The position numbers and the translations under genes were made by a program. Of a stretch of DNA of 64,000 bases, positions 53,397-61,484 are shown one piece after another (the stretch's first letter is position 1; each line of letters begins with the position of its first letter). Location of the stretch: contig NZ_JADPJG010000003.1 of NCBI RefSeq assembly GCF_023073335.1, positions 409,789 through 473,788 of the forward strand. Direction: 5' to 3'. This DNA is from Bradyrhizobium sp. 21. Lineage in GTDB: Bacteria > Pseudomonadota > Alphaproteobacteria > Rhizobiales > Xanthobacteraceae. The notes under the pieces were generated by a model that saw only the letters and a list, made by a program, of their open reading frames with translations, ran no database searches and was not told where the DNA came from.

Positions 53397-53909
53397 ATGA
53401 ATAGTTTCGATCTCACAGTCTATGCGGCGTTCGCCATTGCGATCGGATTCGGTTTCAGGACCGGCCTGCTCGGCAGCGCCATGACGATCCTCGCCTATCT
53501 CCTCGCCGCCCCCATCGCCGTCGCGCTGATGCCGCTGATCGTCCCGCAGGTCGCGAGCAATCCGAATTCGCCGCTGCTTCAGAACTGGATGTGGTTCTTC
53601 GGCATCTTCGTAGTGGTCGGCATGCTGTTTGGATATATCGGCCGCCTGGCGCTGAGCGACACGATACGCGAGGCCGGCATCGGCGACCGGCTCGGGGGCG
53701 CCGCGCTCGGCGCGGTCAGGGTCTGCCTCGTCGCCACCACACTGGTGCTGGTGTTCGACCAGATCGTGCCGGCCAACCACCAGCCGCCCTTTCTCGCCGG
53801 CTCGCATCTGCGGCCGCTGTTTTCGACGGTGGGCCGGATGGGCTTCAAGTCGCTGCCGCCGGAGGCGGCCTCCGTGATCGACCGTCTCAAGCAGGAGCGG
53901 CGCATCTAG
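53397..53909 (+). CDS. CvpA family membrane protein
   Basis: A 170-residue protein with four or five helices (FDLTVYAAFAIAIGFGFRTG, AMTILAYLLAAPIAVALMPLIV, WFFGIFVVVGMLFGYIGRL, VRVCLVATTLVLVF). The pattern and size match CvpA-like inner-membrane proteins, implicated in colicin V production, envelope functions or biofilm traits. Role here is undefined. It stands alone, followed by a palindromic repeat. Confidence 0.8.
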   Translation: MNSFDLTVYAAFAIAIGFGFRTGLLGSAMTILAYLLAAPIAVALMPLIVPQVASNPNSPLLQNWMWFFGIFVVVGMLFGYIGRLALSDTIREAGIGDRLGGAALGAVRVCLVATTLVLVFDQIVPANHQPPFLAGSHLRPLFSTVGRMGFKSLPPEAASVIDRLKQERRI

Positions 53910-53917
53910 CTCTTTGT

Positions 53918-53995
53918 CTGGGCATGATCTTTTCGGAAAACCGCTGCACACTTTCCGCTAACGCGCCCTTCGGGTCCGGATCATGCCCGCACATT
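53918..53995. repeat. Interspersed repeat, GGGCATGATC...GGATCATGCCC family
   Basis: GGGCATGATCTTTTCGGAAAACCGCTGCACACTTTCC is followed by GGTCCGGATCATGCCC, giving GGGCATGATC inverted arms. Such elements are common between genes of Bradyrhizobium. Non-coding. Confidence 0.75.
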
Positions 53996-54113
53996 TGCAT
54001 CGCCGCGCAAGCGCGCATGCATTTTGATGCGAGCCCGTCCCTTATCAGCGGCGCCAAGGTTGGCTAGAGTGGCGGCCTCTTAAAAACCTGCCTGACATTA
54101 CGGGAGTGAAACA

Positions 54114-54896
54114 GTGGATCTTGGGATCAAAGGTCGCCGCGCCATCGTCTGCGCATCCAGCAAAGGCCTCGGACGCGCCTGCGCCATCTCGCTGGCGGAC
54201 GCCGGCGTTCACGTCACGCTGACCGCCCGCGGCGCCGAGGCTCTCAAGAAGACGGCCGACGACATCCGCAAGGCCTATCCTGACGTGACTGTTACCGAGA
54301 TCGTCGGCGACATCACGACGCCCGCCGGCCGCGAGGCCGTGCTGAAGGCCTGCCCCGAGCCTGATATCCTGATCAACAATGCCGGCGGCCCGCCGCCCGG
54401 CGATTTCCGCAACTGGACCCGCGACGACTGGATCAAGGCGATCGACGCCAACATGCTGACCCCGATCGAGCTGATCAAGGCGACCGTGGACGGCATGATG
54501 GCGCGCAAGTTCGGCCGCATCGTCAACATCACCTCCGCCGCGGTGAAGGCGCCGATCGACATCCTCGGCCTCTCCAATGGCGCGCGCGCCGGCCTCACCG
54601 GCTTCATCGCCGGCCTGTCGCGCAAGACCGTGATCAACAACGTCACCATCAACGGCCTGCTGCCGGGCCCGTTCGAGACCGACCGCCTGACCGGCACCGC
54701 GAAGGCCGAGGCCGACAAGCGCGGCACGACGCCCGAGCAGATCCTGACCGAGCGCGCGAAACTCAATCCGGCCGGCCGCTTCGGCCAGCCCGACGAGTTC
54801 GGCTATGCCTGCGCCTTCCTGTGCGGTGCCAAGGCCGGCTTCATCACCGGACAGAACCTCTTGCTCGATGGCGGCGCGTTCCCGGGCACGCTGTAA
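54114..54896 (+). CDS. Short-chain dehydrogenase/reductase, 3-oxoacyl reductase-like
   Basis: A 260-residue SDR with GTG start at 54114 behind CGGGAG. The NAD(P) motif is ICASSKGLGRACAISLADAG (no glycine at the first position of TGxxxGxG), INNAGGPPPGDF follows, and the usual Tyr-x-x-x-Lys is changed: ILGLSNGARAGLT lacks the tyrosine, having S-N-G-A-R. The catalytic tyrosine and lysine are therefore not clear, suggesting altered chemistry. Substrate unknown. Confidence 0.85.
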   Translation: MDLGIKGRRAIVCASSKGLGRACAISLADAGVHVTLTARGAEALKKTADDIRKAYPDVTVTEIVGDITTPAGREAVLKACPEPDILINNAGGPPPGDFRNWTRDDWIKAIDANMLTPIELIKATVDGMMARKFGRIVNITSAAVKAPIDILGLSNGARAGLTGFIAGLSRKTVINNVTINGLLPGPFETDRLTGTAKAEADKRGTTPEQILTERAKLNPAGRFGQPDEFGYACAFLCGAKAGFITGQNLLLDGGAFPGTL

Positions 54897-54922
54897 GGCT
54901 GCTTCACCTCGCTCCGACGAGA

Positions 54923-55399
54923 TCACCGCTGCTTGGTGATCTCGTCTTCATCCCGCTGGCTGGGTGAGGATGAATCGGCCACGAGGCCTCCTTCGGTCCA
55001 GTCGATGCCGAATTCGTCGAGTCCGTCGGCGAGCAGATCGCCCAGCATCGGCTCGCCCAGCAAATAGTGCGCCGTTTCGCGCCGTGGACTGCGATACTCG
55101 GCCCGCGCCTCCACCGCGCGTGCACGCAAATCGTTCCACTCGTCCAAGGTCCCGTCGCCGCGGCCGAGCCACATGAGCGTGACGAGATCGACCTGCTCGT
55201 CCTCGTTCATTGCGACGATGAAGCTTCCGATTTCGTTGACGACAGGATCTGATCCGCCGTCCTCCAGGACGTCGATCGCATCGTCGTCAGTTGCATTCGA
55301 GCCGGAATCCGGATCGGAATCTCCCTCTTTGACGTCGAATTCACGCGCCTTTTCGATGATGAAGGCGACTTTCTCCGCTGAAATCGCAAGCTCTGGCAT
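54923..55399 (-). CDS. DUF3775 family protein
   Basis: A 158-residue acidic cytoplasmic protein. The family blocks IIEKAREFDVKE, IGSFIVAMNEDEQVDLVTLMWLGRGD and HYLLGEPMLGDLLADGLDEFG are conserved. Function unknown. It starts at ATG 55399 behind AGGAGCGAG and is divergent from the MBL gene at 55512. Confidence 0.83.
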   Translation of the reverse strand: MPELAISAEKVAFIIEKAREFDVKEGDSDPDSGSNATDDDAIDVLEDGGSDPVVNEIGSFIVAMNEDEQVDLVTLMWLGRGDGTLDEWNDLRARAVEARAEYRSPRRETAHYLLGEPMLGDLLADGLDEFGIDWTEGGLVADSSSPSQRDEDEITKQR

Positions 55400-55511
55400 G
55401 ACTCGCTCCTGGGTTCCCGCGATAACGCCGCATCGCGTCAGATGATCCATTGCGCTTGATGGCGGAAAGTGTGCATGTTTTCGGCCAAAGCAAGAACTTC
55501 GGAGACGCCGG

Positions 55512-56363
55512 ATGTCGTGGAGGGTCGGCAAGGTCAAAATCACCAAAATCGTCGAGCTGGAGACGGTCGGTTCGACCCGCTTCATCCTGCCGCTCGCGAC
55601 CAACGATGAAATCCAGAAGTTGCCCTGGCTGATCCCGCATTTCGCTACCGAAGAGGGCCGGCTGAAAATGTCGATCCACTCGCTGGTGGTGGAGACGCCG
55701 ACCCGCCGCATCGTGGTCGACACTGGTTTGGGCAACGACAAACAGGGCCGGGGCGTGCCGACCTGGAACAACCGCACCACGCCGTTCCTGGAGACGATGA
55801 TGGCGGCGGGCTTTCCACCCGAGAGCATCGACACCGTGCTGTGCACACATCTTCATGTCGATCATGTCGGCTGGAACACCAAGCTCGTCGACGGCAAATG
55901 GGTGCCGGCTTTTCCGAACGCGCGCTACGTGTTCGGCAGAACCGAATACGAGCACTGGCGCGACCACTCCACCGAGCCGGACAAGCAGGCGGTGTTTGGC
56001 GATTCCGTGAAGCCGATCGTCGACGCCGGTCGGGCCCAGTTGATCCCGAGCGACCACCGGCTGAGCGACGAGATCAGCATGATCCCGACCCCGGGGCACA
56101 GCCCCGGCCATATGAGCATTTTGATCCAGTCGGACGGCGAGCAAGGACTGCTGACGGGCGACGTCGCCCATCATCCCTGCCAGATGGCGCATCTCGGCTG
56201 GTCCTCGACCGCAGATTCCGATCAGACGCAGTCGGCCGCGACGCGCCGCGAATTGTTCGGCCGCTTTGCCGACACGCCGACGTTGGTGATCGGCGGGCAT
56301 TTTTCGGCCGGGCACATCAAAGGGGACGGGGACGCGTTCAGGTTCGAGGCGTTGCAATCGTAG
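55512..56363 (+). CDS. MBL-fold metallohydrolase (1 of 2)
   Basis: A 283-residue metallo-beta-lactamase-fold hydrolase with the di-zinc motif THLHVDHVGWNT, GHSPGHMSIL, LLTGDVAHH and GGHFSAGH at the end. It belongs to the branch containing lactonases and other small hydrolases. The substrate is unknown. It shows the same motif set as the MBL gene at 58191, so they are paralogues. It opens a run of five genes in the same direction (FAH, GST, MBL, epoxide hydrolase). Confidence 0.9.
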   Translation: MSWRVGKVKITKIVELETVGSTRFILPLATNDEIQKLPWLIPHFATEEGRLKMSIHSLVVETPTRRIVVDTGLGNDKQGRGVPTWNNRTTPFLETMMAAGFPPESIDTVLCTHLHVDHVGWNTKLVDGKWVPAFPNARYVFGRTEYEHWRDHSTEPDKQAVFGDSVKPIVDAGRAQLIPSDHRLSDEISMIPTPGHSPGHMSILIQSDGEQGLLTGDVAHHPCQMAHLGWSSTADSDQTQSAATRRELFGRFADTPTLVIGGHFSAGHIKGDGDAFRFEALQS

Positions 56364-56397
56364 GCTGGATTAGCGAAGCCTCACAGAAGCGCAGGAG

Positions 56398-56430
56398 GTG
56401 GGTTACGCCTCCCGCTAACCCACCCTACAA
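56398..56430. repeat. Short inverted repeat GTGGGTTACGCC...CTAACCCACC
   Basis: GGTGGGTTACGCCTCCCGCTAACCCACCC, with arms GTGGGTTA and TAACCCAC. A longer relative lies at 59064-59152. It follows the first MBL gene. Confidence 0.7.
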
Positions 56431-56531
56431 AAGATTGGCTGCATTGCACCCCTCTTTGAGCGGTTGAATTTCCCCCCGCCCTGTTCCATGAAGCTGTTCA
56501 ACCGATCGGTCCAGCTCAGGGAGAAACGAGA

Positions 56532-57374
56532 ATGAAGCTTGTTCGTTATGGCGAGAAGGGTGCGGAAAAGCCCGGCCTGATCGACAAATCCGGCCAGTTG
56601 CGCGACCTGTCCGCGCATGTGAAGGACCTGACCGGCGAGGCCTATTCGCCCGATAGCCTGAAGAAGCTGGCAGGCCTTGACCCGGCCTCGCTGCCCTCAG
56701 TCTCCGGCAAGCCGCGGTTCGGCGCGCCCGTTACCGGCATTTCCAAATTCGTCGCCATCGGCCTCAATTACAGCGACCACGCCAAGGAAACGGGCGCAGC
56801 GATCCCGACCGAGCCGATCATCTTCATGAAGGCGAACACCTCGCTGTCCGGCCCGAACGACACGGTCGAGAAGCCGCGCGGCTCGACCAAGCTCGACTGG
56901 GAGGTCGAGATCGCCGCAATCATCGGTACCCGCGCGAAATACGTCTCGGAGGCCGACGCGCTGAACTACGTCGCCGGTTACTGCGTCTGCAACGACGTCT
57001 CCGAACGCGCCTTCCAGACCGAGCGTTTGGGTCAGTGGACCAAGGGCAAGTCACATGACACGTTCGGCCCGGTCGGACCGTGGCTCGTCACCAAGGACGA
57101 GATCAAGGACGTGCAGGATTTGTCGATGTGGCTCGACGTCAACGGCCAGCGCCGCCAGACCGGCTCGACCAAGACCATGATCTTCTCGATGGCCAAGTGC
57201 ATCTCCTATGTCTCGCAGTTCATGACGCTGCTGCCCGGCGACATCATCACCACGGGCACACCGCCCGGCGTCGGCCTCGGCATGAAGCCGCCGACCTTCC
57301 TCAATGTCGGCGACGTCATCACGCTCGGCATCGAGGGTCTCGGCGAACAGCGCCAGGAGATCGTCGCGGCGTAA
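56532..57374 (+). CDS. Fumarylacetoacetate hydrolase family protein
   Basis: A 280-residue FAH-family enzyme. Conserved blocks are FVAIGLNYSDHAKETGA, PIIFMKANTSLSGPND, LDWEVEIAAIIGT (metal acid residues), YCVCNDVSERAFQ, GKSHDTFGPVGPWL and DIITTGTPPGVGLGMKPP. Members cleave or hydrate beta-diketone or 2-oxo acids in aromatic or sugar-acid breakdown (for example ureidoglycolate lyase-like or 2,4-diketo-3-deoxy acid hydrolases). Likely a soluble Mg-dependent enzyme. It lies between the two MBL genes. Confidence 0.9.
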   Translation: MKLVRYGEKGAEKPGLIDKSGQLRDLSAHVKDLTGEAYSPDSLKKLAGLDPASLPSVSGKPRFGAPVTGISKFVAIGLNYSDHAKETGAAIPTEPIIFMKANTSLSGPNDTVEKPRGSTKLDWEVEIAAIIGTRAKYVSEADALNYVAGYCVCNDVSERAFQTERLGQWTKGKSHDTFGPVGPWLVTKDEIKDVQDLSMWLDVNGQRRQTGSTKTMIFSMAKCISYVSQFMTLLPGDIITTGTPPGVGLGMKPPTFLNVGDVITLGIEGLGEQRQEIVAA

Positions 57375-57381
57375 GCCGACG

Positions 57382-57536
57382 GTCCTCATCCTGAGGAGCG
57401 CGCAACGCGCGCGTCTCGAAGGATGCGCCAAGACCACGGTCGCCCGACGTTCGCGCCGGGTGACGAGAGAGAAGATCCGTCGTTGTCCATCCTTCGAGAC
57501 GCGCGCCAAGGGGCGCGCTCCTCGGGATGAGGTCTG
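57382..57536. repeat. Interspersed repeat, CCTCATCCTGAGGAGC...CTCGGGATGAGG family (copy 2)
   Basis: Two outward arms, CCTCATCCTGAGGAGCGCGC...CTCGAAGGATG and CATCCTTCGAGACGCGCGCC...CTCCTCGGGATGAGG, form a long inverted pair around a variable centre. It resembles 25072-25177. It occupies the FAH-GST intergenic space. Confidence 0.8.
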
Positions 57537-57562
57537 TATGTTCGGCTAGAGGTTATTTTCCA

Positions 57563-58174
57563 ATGAAGCTCACCTTCTCTCCCGCCTCGCCCTTTGCCCG
57601 CAAGGTGCGCATCGCCGCGATCGAGCTCGGGCTGATCGACAAGATCGAGTTCACGCCCGCGACCGTTGCGCCCGGCACGGCCAACGAGGACTATTCGCGC
57701 ATCACGCCGCTGAAGAAGCTGCCGGTGCTGATCACCAATGACGGCGATGTCATTTTGGACTCCTACGTCATCGTCGAATATCTCAACGAGATGGCCGGCG
57801 GCAGCCTGATCCCCGACTACGGCCCGCGGCGCTGGAAGGCCAAGACCAATCACTCGCTGATCAACGGCATGCTCGATTCCATGCTGCTGTGCCGCTACGA
57901 GAAGATGGTGCGCCCGCAGGGCCTGCAATGGCAGGCGTGGTCGGACGACCATTGGAACCGGGCCTGGACCGGCATGGCGCGCTTCGAGAACATGCCTGAC
58001 GTCCTCGACGGCCCGTTCGACATCTCACAGATCGGCCTCGTCTGCGTGCTCGGCTATGCCGACTTCCGCTTCGCCGATTGCGGCTGGCGGAAGGCCTATC
58101 CGAAGCTCGACGCTTTCCACCAGAAGATGCTGGAGCGGCCCTCCGTCAAGATCTCGGTACCGCCGGCGGCGTAA
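57563..58174 (+). CDS. Glutathione S-transferase
   Basis: A 203-residue GST: LTFSPASPFARKVRIAAIELGL (N-terminal site), LKKLPVLITNDGDVILDSYVI (cis-Pro and Asp-Ser glutathione motif) and a helical C-terminal domain. Similar GSTs act in the opening of epoxides or ether bonds. Gene neighbours are MBL hydrolase, FAH, a second MBL and an epoxide hydrolase, which suggests detoxification or breakdown of an epoxide or lactone. Starts at ATG 57563, with the weak AGAGG upstream. Confidence 0.9.
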   Translation: MKLTFSPASPFARKVRIAAIELGLIDKIEFTPATVAPGTANEDYSRITPLKKLPVLITNDGDVILDSYVIVEYLNEMAGGSLIPDYGPRRWKAKTNHSLINGMLDSMLLCRYEKMVRPQGLQWQAWSDDHWNRAWTGMARFENMPDVLDGPFDISQIGLVCVLGYADFRFADCGWRKAYPKLDAFHQKMLERPSVKISVPPAA

Positions 58175-58190
58175 CACGCAGGGAGTCCCC

Positions 58191-59057
58191 ATGAGCCTGA
58201 AATACTCGGTCGGCGATCTCACCATCCATCGCATCATCGAGCAGGAGACCACCTTCCTACCGGCCCTGGAGTTGCTGCCCGGCTTGACGCCCGAGGTGCT
58301 GGCCGAGAACCGCTCATGGATGCGGCAAGCGAAAGCTCTGGACGAGCAGGATACGCTGATCCTGTGCTTCCAGTCCTACGTGATCAAAACGCCACGTCAC
58401 AACATCCTGGTGGACAGCTGCATCGGCAACGACAAGCCGCGACCGCGACCGACATGGAACATGAAGAGCGACGACACCTATATGCGGGCGCTCGACGCCG
58501 CCGGTCTGTCGGTCGACGACATCGATTTCGTGATGTGCACGCATCTCCACGTCGATCACGTTGGCTGGAATACACGGCTGGAGAACGGGCGTTGGGTGCC
58601 GACCTTCCCCAAGGCGCGTTACGTGTTCGCGCAGCAGGAATTCGACTACTGGTCCCAACAGAATGCGAAGGCGGAGATCGCTCCGTTCGCGGATAGCGTG
58701 CTGCCGGTGGTCGAAGCGAAGCGGCACGAGATCGTCGGCAACGATCATCAGATCGGCGATCACGTCCGCATCCTGCCGACGCCGGGCCACACGCCCGGTC
58801 ATGTCGCCTTCACCTTCGGCCGCGGCAAGGACGACGCGGTGTTCTCGGGCGACCTTATGCATTCGCCAATCCAGACGCTCTATCCGGAGATGTCGGTGAA
58901 GTTCGACGTCGACCAGGCCGCGGCGGCAACCACGCGCCGCAGCTTCCTTGAACGCTACTGCGACACCGACACGCTGTGCTGCACCGCGCATTTCCCCTCG
59001 CCGTCGGTGGGGAAGATCAGGCGCAAGGGCAGCGGGTTCGTGTGTGCGGCGGTTTAG
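58191..59057 (+). CDS. MBL-fold metallohydrolase (2 of 2)
   Basis: A 288-residue metallo-beta-lactamase-fold hydrolase. The motifs THLHVDHVGWNTRLENGRWV, PGHTPGHVAFTF, FSGDLMHSPIQT and TAHFPSPSVG are as in the paralogue at 55512, with an N-terminal leader of about 60 residues. Substrate unknown, probably a lactone or ester. It begins 16 bases after the GST stop (ATG 58191 behind AGGGAG), so both are in one operon. Confidence 0.9.
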   Translation: MSLKYSVGDLTIHRIIEQETTFLPALELLPGLTPEVLAENRSWMRQAKALDEQDTLILCFQSYVIKTPRHNILVDSCIGNDKPRPRPTWNMKSDDTYMRALDAAGLSVDDIDFVMCTHLHVDHVGWNTRLENGRWVPTFPKARYVFAQQEFDYWSQQNAKAEIAPFADSVLPVVEAKRHEIVGNDHQIGDHVRILPTPGHTPGHVAFTFGRGKDDAVFSGDLMHSPIQTLYPEMSVKFDVDQAAAATTRRSFLERYCDTDTLCCTAHFPSPSVGKIRRKGSGFVCAAV

Positions 59058-59063
59058 CGGAAC

Positions 59064-59152
59064 GCAGGGTGGGTCAGCCGAAGGCTTAACCCACCTCTTT
59101 AGTTTCCGCAGAGACAGAAGTGGTGGATTACGCTTCGCTAACCCACCCTACG
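59064..59152. repeat. Repeat GGGTGGGTCAGCC...GGATTACGCTTCGCTAACCCACCCTAC
   Basis: GGTGGGTCAGCCGAAGGCTTAACCCACC and GTGGATTACGCTTCGCTAACCCACCC, inverted-arm repeats between the MBL and epoxide hydrolase genes. It shares arm sequence with 56398-56430. Confidence 0.72.
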
Positions 59153-59176
59153 ATTCCACCCGAGTGGAGAGACACG

Positions 59177-60325
59177 ATGACTGCGCTCCCCGACATCCCG
59201 CTCCCCGCCGGCATCCGCTCACGCTATGTCGACGACATCAACGGCCTGCGCATGCACGTGCTGGAGGCCGGCTTCGAGACCAAGGGGCGGCCGTGCATCC
59301 TGCTGCTGCATGGCTTTCCGGAGCTCGCCTTCTCCTGGCGCAAGGTGATGCCGGCGCTGGCTGCGGCCGGCTATCACGTGATCGCGCCGGACCAGCGCGG
59401 CTATGGCCGGACGACGGGATGGAGCGCGGCGTACGACGGCGATCTCGCGCCGTTCTCGCTCTTCAACCTGGTGCGTGACGCGCTCGGGCTGGTGTCGGCG
59501 TTCGGCTACAGGCAGGCCGATGTGGTCGGACATGATTTCGGCAGCCCGGTCGCGGCCTGGTGCGCGCTGATGCGGCCCGACGTATTTCGTTCGGTAGCGA
59601 TGATGAGTGCGCCGTTCGGCGGAGCGCCGCAGCTGCCGTTCGACACGATCGACACGCCGGCAAAGCCGCCGGCCGAAGACCCTGTCCATCGCGAGCTCGC
59701 GGCGCTGCCGCGCCCGCGAAAACATTATCAATGGTACTATGCGACGCGCCCGGCGAATGCCGACATCCACCACGCGCCGCAGGGCGTGCATGATTTCCTG
59801 CGCGCCTACTACCATCACAAGAGCGCGGACTGGACCGACAACAAGCCGTATCCGCTGAAATCCTGGTCGGCGAACGAGCTGGCAAAGCTGCCGACTTACT
59901 ATGTGATGGATCTGAACGAGACCATGGCCGAGACGGTCGCCAAGGAGATGCCCTCGCCGGCCGCGATCGCCGCCAATCGATGGCTGCCGGACAGCGATCT
60001 TGCGTATTACAGCGCCGAGTATGGCCGCACCGGATTCCAGGGCGGCCTGCAATGGTATCGCTGCGGCACATCGGGCGCGTTCAACAGCCAGCTCCAATTG
60101 TTGGCCGGCCGCAGCATCGACGTGCCCTCCTGCTTTATCTCGGGAAAGCAGGATTGGGGCACCTATCAGCGCCCCGGCGTGTTCGAGGCGATGCAGGCGC
60201 GGACCTGCACGAAACTGCTCGGCTGCCACCTCGTCGACGGCGCCGGCCATTGGGTGCAGCAGGAGCAACCTGCCGAGGTGAGCCGGCTGCTGCTCGAATT
60301 CCTGGCCGAGAGCCGCACGGCTTGA
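59177..60325 (+). CDS. Epoxide hydrolase-type alpha/beta hydrolase
   Basis: A 382-residue alpha/beta hydrolase: LLLHGFPELAFSWRKVMPAL (oxyanion), DQRGYGRTTGW, nucleophile VGHDFGSPVAAW, cap with paired tyrosines (YYVMD and YYSAEYGRTGF), and base DGAGHWVQQEQP. This is the soluble epoxide hydrolase plan, with Asp nucleophile. It converts an epoxide to a vicinal diol. It is last in the group of MBL, FAH, GST and MBL genes. ATG 59177 has GGAGAG upstream. Confidence 0.92.
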   Translation: MTALPDIPLPAGIRSRYVDDINGLRMHVLEAGFETKGRPCILLLHGFPELAFSWRKVMPALAAAGYHVIAPDQRGYGRTTGWSAAYDGDLAPFSLFNLVRDALGLVSAFGYRQADVVGHDFGSPVAAWCALMRPDVFRSVAMMSAPFGGAPQLPFDTIDTPAKPPAEDPVHRELAALPRPRKHYQWYYATRPANADIHHAPQGVHDFLRAYYHHKSADWTDNKPYPLKSWSANELAKLPTYYVMDLNETMAETVAKEMPSPAAIAANRWLPDSDLAYYSAEYGRTGFQGGLQWYRCGTSGAFNSQLQLLAGRSIDVPSCFISGKQDWGTYQRPGVFEAMQARTCTKLLGCHLVDGAGHWVQQEQPAEVSRLLLEFLAESRTA

Positions 60326-60355
60326 TTTGACCCGGAAACCCCAACGTCTTATATA

Positions 60356-60374
60356 GTTTAGAATAATTCTAAAC
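60356..60374. promoter_or_regulatory. Iron-control element (ICE box) for Irr
   Basis: GTTTAGAATAATTCTAAAC is a perfect 19-bp palindrome matching the rhizobial ICE consensus TTTAGAA-N3-TTCTAAA bound by the haem-responsive regulator Irr. It ends 18 bases before the mbfA start and overlaps the promoter, as expected for repression when iron is scarce. Confidence 0.9.
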
Positions 60375-60392
60375 TACTGAGACAGGGCCCCC

Positions 60393-61364
60393 GTGAAGAA
60401 CTTTGCCGATCTGACCGAGCGCGAGGTGCTCGCGGTCGCGATTTCCTCCGAGGAGGAGGACAGCCGCATCTACATGACGTTCGCCGAGGATCTTCGCGAG
60501 CGTTATCCGGACACGGCAAAAATCTTCGAGGAGATGGCGGAGGAGGAACGCGGCCACCGGCACATGCTGCTCGAATTGTACGAGCAGCGCTTCGGTCCGC
60601 ATTTGCCGCCGATCCGCCGCGAAGACGTCAAAGGCTTTTTGCGCCGCCGCCCGGTCTGGCTGACCAAGAACCTGTCGCTCGACGCCATCCGCAGGGAAGT
60701 CGAGACCATGGAGATGCAAGCGGAGCGCTTCTACGTGAAGGCCGCCGAGCAGGCCCAGGATGTCGGCGTGCGCCGCCTGCTCGGCGATCTCGCCGAAGCC
60801 GAGAAGGGCCACGAGGAGACCGCCGCAAAGCTGACGGGCGAGATTTTGAATTCCGACGTGCGCGCGGAAGAAGACCGCACCAACCGTCGGATGTTCGTGC
60901 TGCAATATGTGCAGCCGGGCCTCGCCGGCTTGATGGACGGCTCGGTCTCGACGCTGGCGCCGCTGTTTGCCGCGGCCTTCGCCACGCACCAGAACTGGCA
61001 GACCTTCCTGGTCGGCCTCGCCGCCTCGATCGGCGCCGGCATCAGCATGGGTTTTGCGGAAGCGCTGTCCGACGACGGATCGCTCACGGGTCGCGGCTCG
61101 CCGTGGCTGCGCGGCATCACCTGCGGCGCGATGACGACGCTCGGCGGGCTCGGCCACACTCTGCCTTATCTCGTCCCGGACAGCTGGGCCAACGCATTCT
61201 GGATCGCGACGGGAATCGCCGGTGTCGTCGTGTTCTTCGAATTGTGGGCGATCGCCTTCATCCGCTCACGCTACATGGACACCCCATTCCTCCAGGCGGT
61301 GTTCCAGATCGTGCTCGGCGGCGCGATCGTGCTGGCGGTGGGGATATTGATCGGAGCGGCGTAG
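60393..61364 (+). CDS. mbfA: Membrane-bound ferritin-like iron exporter MbfA
   Basis: A 323-residue fusion. Residues 1 to about 160 are a ferritin-like/rubrerythrin di-iron domain ([48 protein letters not shown]), and about 165-323 is a VIT1-like membrane domain ([23 protein letters not shown], five helices). MbfA exports iron from the cytoplasm and protects against iron and acid stress. GTG 60393 starts it (GTG AAG AAC). It is preceded by a perfect ICE box, implying derepression when iron is plentiful. Confidence 0.94.
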   Translation: MKNFADLTEREVLAVAISSEEEDSRIYMTFAEDLRERYPDTAKIFEEMAEEERGHRHMLLELYEQRFGPHLPPIRREDVKGFLRRRPVWLTKNLSLDAIRREVETMEMQAERFYVKAAEQAQDVGVRRLLGDLAEAEKGHEETAAKLTGEILNSDVRAEEDRTNRRMFVLQYVQPGLAGLMDGSVSTLAPLFAAAFATHQNWQTFLVGLAASIGAGISMGFAEALSDDGSLTGRGSPWLRGITCGAMTTLGGLGHTLPYLVPDSWANAFWIATGIAGVVVFFELWAIAFIRSRYMDTPFLQAVFQIVLGGAIVLAVGILIGAA

Positions 61365-61484
61365 CCGTTCTCCACTGGTCGTCGCCCGCGAAGAGACTCC
61401 TCGCACCGCAATGGCTGTCAAACGACGGTTGCGGCATCAGGCCAAACTGCGCATCATCCCAGCCAACGAGAGCAGGAGAATGCC

